Shown: positions 1-5,511 of the stretch, one piece after another | Numbering within the stretch: the stretch's first letter is position 1 | Layout: each line of letters opens with the position of its first letter | Source of the DNA: GWF2-43-63 sp964559205 | GTDB taxonomy: Bacteria; Bacteroidota; Bacteroidia; Bacteroidales; DTU049 | DNA length: 5,675 nt | Reading direction: 5' to 3' | Assembly (NCBI GenBank): GCA_964559205.1 | Contig: CAZLHV010000209.1 | Location: 1 to 5,675, forward strand | The notes under the pieces: generated by a model | What the model was told of the DNA's origin: nothing | Database searches by the model: none | Seen by the model: only the letters and a program-made list of their open reading frames with translations | Program-made: the position numbers and the translations under genes

Positions 1-9
1 TGTTTCCGG

Positions 10-37
10 AAATTCGCAAGCTCGCTTGAGAATTTTT
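10..37 (+). terminator. Rho-independent terminator of an upstream gene
   Basis: AAATTC (10-15) pairs with GAATTT (30-35), and inside it CAAG (17-20) pairs with CTTG (25-28). One G/A mismatch separates the two stems and the loop is CTCG. A run of T (33-37) follows on the + strand, while the opposite strand has no T run after the stem. This fits the end of a + strand gene lying left of the window. Confidence 0.6.
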
Positions 38-77
38 AAAAACAGCAATGGATAACGGCTTTTGCAATATTATTTTC

Positions 78-114
78 CTTTGTGCGCTTTGTGCTATCCT
101 TGGTGAACTTTGTG
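78..114. repeat. Short CTTTGTG-rich intergenic repeat
   Basis: Four heptamers, CTTTGTG, CTTTGTG, CTTGGTG and CTTTGTG, begin at 78, 87, 99 and 108. They form two 16-bp halves (78-93 and 99-114) that are 21 bp apart. From memory, similar 'ctttgtg' strings are common between genes in Bacteroidota drafts, so I read this as non-coding intergenic sequence. A 33-codon ORF (48-149) runs through it, without visible support as a gene. Apart from this, the terminator and the promoter, I see nothing in 1-279. Confidence 0.4.
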
Positions 115-248
115 ATCCGAACAAAATCAAAATTTCAGACAGTCTCTAATAGAAACGACGTATGAGAAAATGCCTTTCAAAACCACAAACAAATGCTGCC
201 TTTAACGACAATGAAAATGAGCAAATACCACCACTCGGGATAAATTCA

Positions 249-256
249 TATTTTTG
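249..256 (+). promoter_or_regulatory. Promoter -7 element of the glycyl-tRNA synthetase gene
   Basis: TATTTTTG matches the Bacteroidota -7 consensus TAnnTTTG. It lies 23 nt before the ATG at 280, so transcription would start near 263 and leave a very short leader. No clear TTTG -33 element is found at the expected distance. The leader is too short for a T-box or riboswitch. Confidence 0.5.
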
Positions 257-279
257 CACCTTCAATCAAATGAGCAGCC

Positions 280-1800
280 ATGAACGACGACCTTTTTAAG
301 AAGATTATTTCTCACGCCAAGGAATACGGATTCATTTTTCCGTCGAGTGAAATTTATGACGGTTTGAGTGCCGTGTATGACTATGGACAGTATGGTTCGG
401 AGCTAAAGAACAACATACGCAGTTATTGGTGGAAAAGCATGGTTCAGCATCACGATAACATTGTGGGCATTGATGCCGCCATTTTTATGCATCCGACCAC
501 ATGGAAGGCGTCGGGACACGTGGATGCGTTTAATGATCCCTTGATTGACAACAAAGACAGCAAAAAACGGTACCGGGCCGACGTGTTGATTGAGGATTAT
601 GCTGAAAAGCAATTTGAGAAAGCGGAGAAGGAGGTTGAAAAAGCCAAAAAACGTTTTGCCGATAATTTCGACGAGGCGTTGTTTCGCAGTACCAATGCGC
701 GTGTGCTGGAATACCGCAGCAAAGGCGAAGAAGCCACGGCCAAAATGGCCCGCTTGCTCGATGCCAACGACCTTGATGGTTTAAAGCAACATATTATTGA
801 CCTTGAAATTGTTTGTCCGGTGAGTGGCAGCCGCAACTGGACCGATGTGCGTCAGTTTAACCTGATGTTTGACACCAAAATGGGATCGGTAAGCGAAGGA
901 GCTGAAACCATTTATCTGAGACCTGAAACGGCACAGGGAATTTTTGTCAATTTCCTGAATGTGTATAAAACCGGACGCATGAAGGTTCCGTTTGGCATTG
1001 CACAAACCGGAAAGGCTTTTCGTAACGAGATTGTGGCCCGGCAGTTTATTTTCAGGATGCGTGAGTTTGAACAAATGGAGATGCAGTTTTTTGTCAGACC
1101 AGGCGAAGAGATGGAATGGTATGAACGCTGGCGCGAAGAGCGCATGAAATGGCATCTTTCGATGGGAATTCCTTCAGAGAAATATCGCTGGCACAAGCAC
1201 GAAAAGCTGGCTCACTATGCCAATGCCGCTGCAGATATTGAGTTTGAATTTCCGTTTGGGTTCAAGGAACTGGAAGGCATTCACAGCCGCACAGACTTTG
1301 ACTTGTCGGCTCATCAGAAATATTCGGGGAAGAAATTGCAGTATTTTGATCCTGAAACCAACGAAAGCTATGTGCCTTATGTGATTGAGACATCGATTGG
1401 ACTTGACCGTACTTTTCTTGCGGTGTTTAGTCATGCCTACGAAGATCAGACTTTGGCTGACGGTTCGGTGAGGACGGTGCTGCACTTGCCTTCGTTTCTG
1501 GCTCCCGTGAAAGCTGCGGTGCTGCCATTGGTAAAAAAGGACGGGCTGCCCGAGCGCGCCATGGAAATTGTGAAGGAGTTGCGCGAAGATTTCATGGTGC
1601 AGTATGACGAGAAAGATGCGATTGGACGACGCTACCGCAGACAGGATGCGATTGGAACACCGTTTTGTATCACGGTGGATAACGAAACGCTTGAGAACGG
1701 CACGGTGACAGTGCGCGAGCGCGATTCGATGAACCAGATCAGAATTGCTGCCTCAGAACTGCATGGACATCTTGCTGCTCAGCTGAAACCGAAAAAATAG
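280..1800 (+). CDS. glyQS: Glycyl-tRNA synthetase, single-chain alpha2 type
   Basis: This cytoplasmic class II aminoacyl-tRNA synthetase joins glycine to tRNA-Gly using ATP. The 506 residues are the normal length for the homodimeric bacterial/eukaryotic-type enzyme, not the alpha2beta2 GlyQ/GlyS enzyme of Proteobacteria. Residues 33-52 hold the motif 1 region (YDYGQYGSELKNN). Residues 213-250 hold RPETAQGIF and the motif 2 stretch ending in GKAFRNE. FEQMEMQFFV at 263-272 is the family signature. Motif 3 is ETSIGLDRTFLAVF at 370-383. The anticodon-binding domain occupies roughly 403-502. A charged, probably helical insert lies at about 107-127. At 179-183 (CPVSG) the second Cys of the CPxCG zinc-knuckle form of relatives is Ser, so zinc binding there is doubtful. 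The start at 280 fits the promoter at 249; the nearby ATG at 270 is out of frame. The gene is also called glyS in some annotations. Confidence 0.96.
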   Translation: MNDDLFKKIISHAKEYGFIFPSSEIYDGLSAVYDYGQYGSELKNNIRSYWWKSMVQHHDNIVGIDAAIFMHPTTWKASGHVDAFNDPLIDNKDSKKRYRADVLIEDYAEKQFEKAEKEVEKAKKRFADNFDEALFRSTNARVLEYRSKGEEATAKMARLLDANDLDGLKQHIIDLEIVCPVSGSRNWTDVRQFNLMFDTKMGSVSEGAETIYLRPETAQGIFVNFLNVYKTGRMKVPFGIAQTGKAFRNEIVARQFIFRMREFEQMEMQFFVRPGEEMEWYERWREERMKWHLSMGIPSEKYRWHKHEKLAHYANAAADIEFEFPFGFKELEGIHSRTDFDLSAHQKYSGKKLQYFDPETNESYVPYVIETSIGLDRTFLAVFSHAYEDQTLADGSVRTVLHLPSFLAPVKAAVLPLVKKDGLPERAMEIVKELREDFMVQYDEKDAIGRRYRRQDAIGTPFCITVDNETLENGTVTVRERDSMNQIRIAASELHGHLAAQLKPKK

Positions 1801-1808
1801 TATTTTTG
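1801..1808 (+). promoter_or_regulatory. Promoter -7 element of the winged-helix/S41 operon
   Basis: TATTTTTG, an exact match to TAnnTTTG, starts at the base after the synthetase stop codon and 31 nt before the ATG at 1832. A TTG occurs upstream at 1772-1774, but its 26-nt spacing is too long for a good -33 element. The site would give the next two genes their own start while still allowing readthrough from the synthetase gene, since no terminator hairpin is visible between them. Confidence 0.45.
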
Positions 1809-1831
1809 TATTTCACCAAACTTTTGCCGTT

Positions 1832-2008
1832 ATGAATACACAGGAACAAATACTTGCCGCCATGAAAAAGGCAGCGAAGCCTTTGTCGGCAGGACAGCTG
1901 GCCGAAATGACCGGCATCGACCGCAAGGAAATTGATAAAGCCATGAAGGTGCTGAAAGCCGAAGAAAAAATTGTTTCGCCCAAGGTGTGCTACTGGCAAC
2001 CTAAATAA
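1832..2008 (+). CDS. Small winged helix-turn-helix protein (58 aa)
   Basis: The product has 58 residues. Helix 1 is about residues 4-14 (QEQILAAMKKA), helix 2 about 19-27 (SAGQLAEMT), the putative recognition helix about 30-46 (DRKEIDKAMKVLKAEEK), and a short wing with KIVSPKVCYW lies at 46-55. The order helix, 'kPLSAGQLAEMTG', helix, 'eKIVSP' is typical of MarR-like and related winged-helix folds. Compact single-domain versions of this length occur in Bacteroidota and archaea. It is presumably a DNA-binding regulator, but there is no sensor or dimerisation domain, and target and ligand are unknown. It starts 31 nt after the synthetase stop and ends 12 nt before the S41 ATG, so it is probably co-transcribed with the peptidase gene. 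Codon use resembles its neighbours, and the ATG at 1832 is the first in frame after the promoter. Confidence 0.75.
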   Translation: MNTQEQILAAMKKAAKPLSAGQLAEMTGIDRKEIDKAMKVLKAEEKIVSPKVCYWQPK

Positions 2009-2020
2009 GTCTGTTTTCAC

Positions 2021-3595
2021 ATGAACAAACCCTTTCAGCCGCTCGTTTACAGCTTGTTGCTGGCCATCGGAATAGCGGGTGGTTATTTGCTTGCACACCA
2101 ATCGGCAAATTATGCCGGGCAGCAGCAAGCCGATGGTAAAATTTCAGAAGTCATTCAGTTTGCACTGGATAATTATGTCGACAGCATCAGCTATGAACAG
2201 CTTGTGGACGATGCCATCAGCGGTATGCTCGAAAAGCTTGATCCCCATTCGGTTTACATTTCAGGAACGGAATTCAGCAATGTGAACGACCAGCTCAATG
2301 GTTCATTCCAGGGCATTGGGGTTCAGTTTCGAATCGAGAATGACAGCATTGTGGTCATTAATCCTATTCCCAACGGACCCAGTGCGAAAAAAGGCATTCT
2401 TCCGGGCGATCGGATTGTGAAGGTGGATGGAAAAAATGTAGCAGGCATCGGCATCACCAACGATGATGTGATGAAATTGCTGAAAGGCGAGAGGGGGACC
2501 GAGGTGGTTCTCGGGATTTACCGGAAGGGGGTTCGTGAAATCAACGACTATACGATTGTGCGTGATGATATTCCGCTCAACAGTCTTGATGCAGCATTCA
2601 TGCTCACCTATGGCACGGGTTACATCAGGCTGAATGCATTTACAGCCACCACCTATGAAGAATTTACCGAAGCCATGCAAAGCCTGCTCGAACAGAACAT
2701 GAAGAATCTCATTCTTGACCTGCGCGACAATGGAGGAGGTTTTCTTGATGCAGCCGTTAGTATTGCCGACGATTTTCTTCCCAAAGGTCTTGATATTGTA
2801 TATACGAAGGGGCGTCATCGCAAGGAACGTTTTTACAAATCGGACAACGGCGGCATTTTTGAGCAGGGGCGGGTTGTTGTGCTGATTGATGAGTTTTCGG
2901 CTTCGGCTTCCGAAATTGTGGCAGGTGCCATACAGGACAACGACCGGGGGCTTATTATCGGACGCAGATCGTTTGGCAAAGGTTTGGTGCAGGAACAGCA
3001 TGAGCTGAGCGACGGATCGGCATTCAGGCTTACTGTTGCACGTTATTACACGCCTTCCGGCCGCTGCATTCAACGGCCGTATGATGGCGGAACCGAAGAA
3101 TATTTTCTGGATTTCTATAAAAGCCTGCTCATGAATGATTCGGCTGCCATGGAATGGAACCTGCAGAAACATGACTCGCTGAAATTCACCACACGCGGAG
3201 GAAGACCTGTGTATGGCGGTGGAGGGATTATACCGGATTCGGTTGTACTTCATGACTACGGTTTTTCGCGCGAGTTTCAGGAAAAGTTCTTTTCATCGGG
3301 AAAAGTGTTTGACCATGTGTTCCGATTTGTTGATCAGCATCGAGCAGAGCTGAACAAGCAATATTCGGGTTTTGGTTATTTTTTCAGCGGTTTTGCTGTC
3401 CCGGCTTCATTATTCAGCAGCATTATGAAAGACAGCGGGATAAACGAGGCGGCGGTGTCGGAAAGTGACCGAAGTATGGCTGCAGTTTTTATCAAAGCGA
3501 TGATTGCGCGCGAATTGTACGGGCTTGAGGCTTATTACAGAGTCATCATGCCACACGACAATCTGGTGCAAAAGGCACTGAAGACGCTGCGCTAG
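2021..3595 (+). CDS. S41-family C-terminal processing peptidase with PDZ domain
   Basis: This is a serine protease of the CtpA/CtpB/Prc type, which cuts near the C termini of exported or unfolded proteins. The 524 residues are a usual length for Bacteroidota. Residues 8-26 form a hydrophobic segment after Lys3, with no clear signal peptidase site, so the enzyme is probably anchored in the inner membrane facing the periplasm. The S41 N-terminal helical region is about 38-82 (EKLDPHSVYIS). A PDZ domain is about 96-170 (GIGVQFRI, GILPGDRIVKVDG). The catalytic core is about 185-355. By alignment to CtpB, where Ser-Lys and Lys-Gln are 25 and 4 residues apart, the triad is S295 (in EFSASASEIVAG), K320 (in SFGKGLVQ) and Q324, all present. 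GGRPVYGGGGIIPDS at 393-407 is the usual following motif. Residues 410-524 form a helical C-terminal region of unclear role. The last codons (VQKALK) resemble the repeat array downstream. No gene symbol is certain. Confidence 0.93.
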   Translation: MNKPFQPLVYSLLLAIGIAGGYLLAHQSANYAGQQQADGKISEVIQFALDNYVDSISYEQLVDDAISGMLEKLDPHSVYISGTEFSNVNDQLNGSFQGIGVQFRIENDSIVVINPIPNGPSAKKGILPGDRIVKVDGKNVAGIGITNDDVMKLLKGERGTEVVLGIYRKGVREINDYTIVRDDIPLNSLDAAFMLTYGTGYIRLNAFTATTYEEFTEAMQSLLEQNMKNLILDLRDNGGGFLDAAVSIADDFLPKGLDIVYTKGRHRKERFYKSDNGGIFEQGRVVVLIDEFSASASEIVAGAIQDNDRGLIIGRRSFGKGLVQEQHELSDGSAFRLTVARYYTPSGRCIQRPYDGGTEEYFLDFYKSLLMNDSAAMEWNLQKHDSLKFTTRGGRPVYGGGGIIPDSVVLHDYGFSREFQEKFFSSGKVFDHVFRFVDQHRAELNKQYSGFGYFFSGFAVPASLFSSIMKDSGINEAAVSESDRSMAAVFIKAMIARELYGLEAYYRVIMPHDNLVQKALKTLR

Positions 3596-3632
3596 GTTTT
3601 TGATGGCCGGGCGGTGTAAGGACGGGCACCGA

Positions 3633-3654
3633 TGCATTTCTTGTAAAAAATGCA
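3633..3654 (+). other. Hairpin covering the start codon of the repeat gene
   Basis: TGCATTT (3633-3639) and AAATGCA (3648-3654) form a perfect 7-bp stem with an 8-nt loop. The right arm includes the ATG at 3650-3652, and an in-frame TAA lies in the loop at 3644. A weaker 5-bp stem, CGGTG/CACCG (3612-3616/3627-3631), lies just before it. Neither is followed by a T run, so terminator activity for the S41 gene is not supported. The stem could limit translation of the repeat ORF, or be a by-product of the array edge. Confidence 0.3.
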
Positions 3655-4018
3655 AAATGCACTGCGAGTTGTGCAAAATGGTGTTGGAGTAATTCACAAC
3701 ACACTTCGAGTCGTGCAAAATGAAGTTAGAGTTGTGCAAAATGAAGTGACAGTTGTGCAAAATGATGTTGCAGTTGTGCAAAACTCACTGCGAGTCACGC
3801 AAAATGATGTTGGGGTAATTCAAAACGCACTGCGAGTTGTGCAAAACGTTGTTGCAGTTGTGCAAAATGAAGTTAGAGTTGTGCAAAACGAAGTGACAGT
3901 AGTGCAAAATGAAGTTGCAGTGATGCAAAACGCACTTCGAGTTGTTCAAAACACAGTTACAGTCGTGCAAAGCAAAGTTACAGTAATGCAAAATAGACTT
4001 CGAGTCGTGCAAAATTAA
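3650..4018 (+). CDS. Valine-rich heptad-repeat protein, 122 aa, unknown function
   Basis: I do not recognise a family. After MQN, the protein is 17 exact heptads of the form (E/A/D/S/T)-(V/L)-(R/T/A/G)-V-(V/I/M)-Q-N. Positions 2 and 5 are hydrophobic with 3-4 spacing, as in the a/d positions of a coiled coil. Position 4 is also Val throughout, and the high beta-branched content leaves a beta-solenoid possible. There is no signal peptide, no Cys and no other domain. An in-frame TAA at 3644 forces the start to 3650. There is no Shine-Dalgarno; an AAGGA at 3618-3622 is too far away. Coding evidence comes from position 4, which is Val in 25 of 26 units of the whole array but uses all four codons (10 GTT, 7 GTA, 4 GTC, 4 GTG). 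The reading frame stops at a TAA standing where a GAA is expected. It may be a truncated gene, a decaying one, or a short protein in its own right. Neighbours give no function. Confidence 0.5.
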   Translation: MQNALRVVQNGVGVIHNTLRVVQNEVRVVQNEVTVVQNDVAVVQNSLRVTQNDVGVIQNALRVVQNVVAVVQNEVRVVQNEVTVVQNEVAVMQNALRVVQNTVTVVQSKVTVMQNRLRVVQN

Positions 4019-4204
4019 GTTGCAGTTGTTCAAAATAGACTTCGAGTGGTGCAAAACGAAGTTGCAGTAATGCAAAATGAAGTTACAGTAGTTCAAAGCA
4101 CTGTTGAAGTGATTCAAAGCGCACTTAAAGTAATGCAAAAGGGAGTTGCAGTTGTGCAAAGCGCACTTCAAGCAATTCAAAGCGTTGTGCAAGTGATTCG
4201 AAGG
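3659..4204. repeat. Tandem array of 26 units of 21 bp
   Basis: Exactly 26 units of 21 bp run without insertion or deletion, starting at 3659, 3680, 3701 and so on to 4184. Every unit keeps the seven-codon phase. Two subtypes alternate irregularly: 'EVxV' units, and 'xLRV' units in which Leu at position 2 goes with CGA at position 3 (units 1, 3, 7, 9, 14, 17 and 19). Units 22-26 are progressively diverged, as expected at the edge of an array. There are no spacers, so this is not CRISPR. The Gln codon is CAA in 24 of 26 units and never CAG, suggesting recent copying of the DNA. Confidence 0.95.
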
Positions 4205-4234
4205 GTGATTGAGATGAAACAAGGTGCATTTTGA
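4019..4234 (+). pseudogene. In-frame continuation of the heptad-repeat ORF after the TAA
   Basis: The frame of the 122-residue repeat protein stays open for 71 more residues to a TGA at 4232-4234. It covers the rest of unit 18, units 19-26 and a tail ending in KQGAF. Without the TAA at 4016-4018 the protein would have 194 residues. Units become less regular towards the end: Asn at position 7 gives way to Ser, and charged residues appear near the C terminus (VIRRVIEMK). That looks like a natural end of an array-encoded protein, so the intact gene probably ran from 3650 to 4234. A GTG at 4046 could in principle restart translation, but no signal supports it. Sequencing error, a true nonsense mutation and readthrough cannot be told apart here. 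Confidence 0.45.
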
Positions 4235-4298
4235 GTATTGCATTACAAACCATGCGGGAACAAGCGTGATGTGGTGAGTTTTTTTTGAGAAAGAAGTG

Positions 4299-4329
4299 TT
4301 TGGATGGAAAAGGTTATTGGTTATCTTTG
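4299..4329 (+). promoter_or_regulatory. Two-part Bacteroidota promoter of the EEP hydrolase gene
   Basis: TTTG (4299-4302) and TATCTTTG (4322-4329) match the Bacteroidota -33 and -7 elements, separated by 19 nt, the expected spacing. Transcription would begin around 4336, after the ATG at 4304 and before the ATG at 4355. This is the best promoter in the window and decides the start of the downstream gene. The preceding stretch, 4235-4298, has a run of eight T at 4279-4286 and nothing else I can name. Confidence 0.6.
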
Positions 4330-4354
4330 CGATGTAACTGTAAACATTCAAAAT

Positions 4355-5365
4355 ATGCCGTTTTATAAAACAATTGACACGACAAAGCCTGAGGGGCTAC
4401 GCACTGCAAAAGGTTTGATCAGGCTGAGAGAAGAGTTGAACAAGGGCATTCCGGCCCGGCGAAGTGATGAGAATTTGCTGGTTTGCAGCTGGAATATCAG
4501 GGAATTTGGCGGGAATAAGCACGGCGGAAGAATGCCGGAGGATCTGTTTTATATTGCAGAAGTGATATCGCGATTTGATTTGGTTGCTGTGCAGGAGGTG
4601 AGAGATGACCTGGGGGCGCTTGACCGGCTGATGGGCATTTTGGGTGGCTGGTGGAAGTATTTGGTGACGGATGTGACTCTGGGAGATCAGGGCAATCAGG
4701 AGCGGCTTGCTTTTTTGTATGATTCGAGGAAGGTGAGTTTTGGCGGTTTGGTTGGTGAGATTCAGCCTGAAATGGTGAAAAAGGGGAAAACGCTGCAGGC
4801 TGATTTTGCTTTTGCGAGATCGCCATTTATGGCGGGTTTCAAGGCGGGATGGTATAAGTTTTCGATTTGCACGGATCATTTTTATTATGGTGAGTCGAAG
4901 CCGGATGATGAGCAGCGGGTTGAGGAGTCGAAGCGGATTGCTGCGCTGCTGAAGAAGCGGGCCAGAAGTAATGACAGCTGGGCAAACAATATTATTTTAC
5001 TTGGGGATTTTAATGTGTTTACGCTGAACGACAAAACGTTTAAGGCTATTGAGGAAGCTGAATTCAGGATACCGGAAGGGCTGCGAGGGAAATATACGAA
5101 TGCGAAGAAGGACAAACCTTTTGATCAGATTGCGTTTTGGGAGGAAGGGACGGTTGACAAGATTGTGGTGAAGAGTGCGGGTGTGTTTGATTACTTTGCC
5201 CATGTATACCGTGAGGAGGACATGGCGGAGTATGGTTTTACGGATGCTAAAAAATACAGGGAATACAGAACTTATAAGATGTCGGATCATTTGCCGATTT
5301 GGGTGGAGCTTGAGACGGATTTTGGAACGCGATATCTGGAGCGGAAGGTGAAAGGTATAAAGTAG
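4355..5365 (+). CDS. Endonuclease/exonuclease/phosphatase (DNase I-like) family hydrolase
   Basis: This is a metal-dependent phosphodiesterase of the EEP fold, 336 residues from this start. Motifs in order are: Asn47 in SWNIREFGG; Glu81 in VAVQEV, a metal ligand; the QERLAFLYD stretch at about 115-123; His175 in CTDHFYYG; Asp218 and Asn220 in LLGDFNVF; Asp257 in FDQIAF; and the catalytic Asp311-His312 pair in SDHLPIWVEL. All expected active-site residues are present, so it should be active. It has no signal peptide or extra domain, so it is probably cytoplasmic. The substrate (DNA, RNA, phospholipid or inositol phosphate) cannot be told from the motifs. An in-frame ATG at 4304 adds 17 residues, but it lies inside the promoter; the 4355 start gives MPFYKTIDTTKPEGLRTAKG, a natural N terminus. 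The gene has its own promoter, separate from the repeat ORF. The final codons (YLERKVKGIK) are basic. Confidence 0.88.
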   Translation: MPFYKTIDTTKPEGLRTAKGLIRLREELNKGIPARRSDENLLVCSWNIREFGGNKHGGRMPEDLFYIAEVISRFDLVAVQEVRDDLGALDRLMGILGGWWKYLVTDVTLGDQGNQERLAFLYDSRKVSFGGLVGEIQPEMVKKGKTLQADFAFARSPFMAGFKAGWYKFSICTDHFYYGESKPDDEQRVEESKRIAALLKKRARSNDSWANNIILLGDFNVFTLNDKTFKAIEEAEFRIPEGLRGKYTNAKKDKPFDQIAFWEEGTVDKIVVKSAGVFDYFAHVYREEDMAEYGFTDAKKYREYRTYKMSDHLPIWVELETDFGTRYLERKVKGIK

Positions 5366-5392
5366 GAATAGGGAGGTGTGATAATTTGATAA

Positions 5393-5444
5393 TCACGTGA
5401 AGCCGCGGGAAATTCTTGACATGAGGCGGATGCGGCTAACGTGA
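5393..5444. other. Long interrupted stem-loop after the EEP gene
   Basis: TCACGT (5393-5398) pairs with ACGTGA (5439-5444). Inside it, AGCCGC (5401-5406) pairs with GCGGCT (5432-5437). Unpaired bases of 2 and 1 nt separate the two 6-bp stems, and the loop is 25 nt. It starts 28 nt after the stop codon and has no T run, so it is not a classical terminator. It could protect the 3' end of the mRNA. Confidence 0.4.
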
Positions 5445-5470
5445 CAAGTTTGCAAGTGCGTTACGTTGTA

Positions 5471-5511
5471 CTTTTCTTTTGGCCGTCAAAAGAAAAGCTA
5501 CCAAAAGAAAA
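5471..5511. repeat. Two mutually exclusive 11-bp hairpins
   Basis: CTTTTCTTTTG (5471-5481) pairs perfectly with CAAAAGAAAAG (5487-5497) across a 5-nt loop. The same left arm, shifted one base (5472-5482), also pairs over 11 bp with CCAAAAGAAAA (5501-5511). The two stems cannot form together. From memory, this 'ttttcttttggc...aaaagaaaa' string recurs between genes in Bacteroidota genomes, so it is probably the head of a dispersed element and may also act as a terminator. Confidence 0.5.

Noticed and set aside
48..149. 33-codon + strand ORF (MDNGFCNIIFLCALC...)
   Set aside because: It translates the CTTTGTG intergenic repeat, has no promoter of its own and no recognisable domain.
2303..3253. 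316-codon antisense ORF inside the S41 gene
   Set aside because: It lies opposite a complete peptidase gene with intact motifs, and its translation shows no domain or biased composition typical of a real protein.
4016..4018. Stop codon reassignment (TAA read as an amino acid)
   Set aside because: The small winged-helix gene ends at TAA exactly where its domain ends, so TAA is used as a normal stop in this window.
3659..4204. CRISPR array
   Set aside because: The units abut directly with no unique spacers, and no cas genes are nearby.
3785..4351. Antisense ORF of 188 codons, rich in Leu-His-Asn, across the repeat array
   Set aside because: A 21-bp repeat without stops is open in this frame automatically. 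The variable bases fall at first codon positions here and change His, Asn, Tyr and Asp freely, unlike the synonymous pattern on the + strand.
4304..4354. N-terminal extension of the EEP hydrolase from the ATG at 4304
   Set aside because: It overlaps the TTTG/TATCTTTG promoter, and the transcript would start downstream of it.
4397..4879. Antisense ORFs opposite the EEP hydrolase
   Set aside because: They are shadow frames of a well supported gene, without motifs or start signals of their own.
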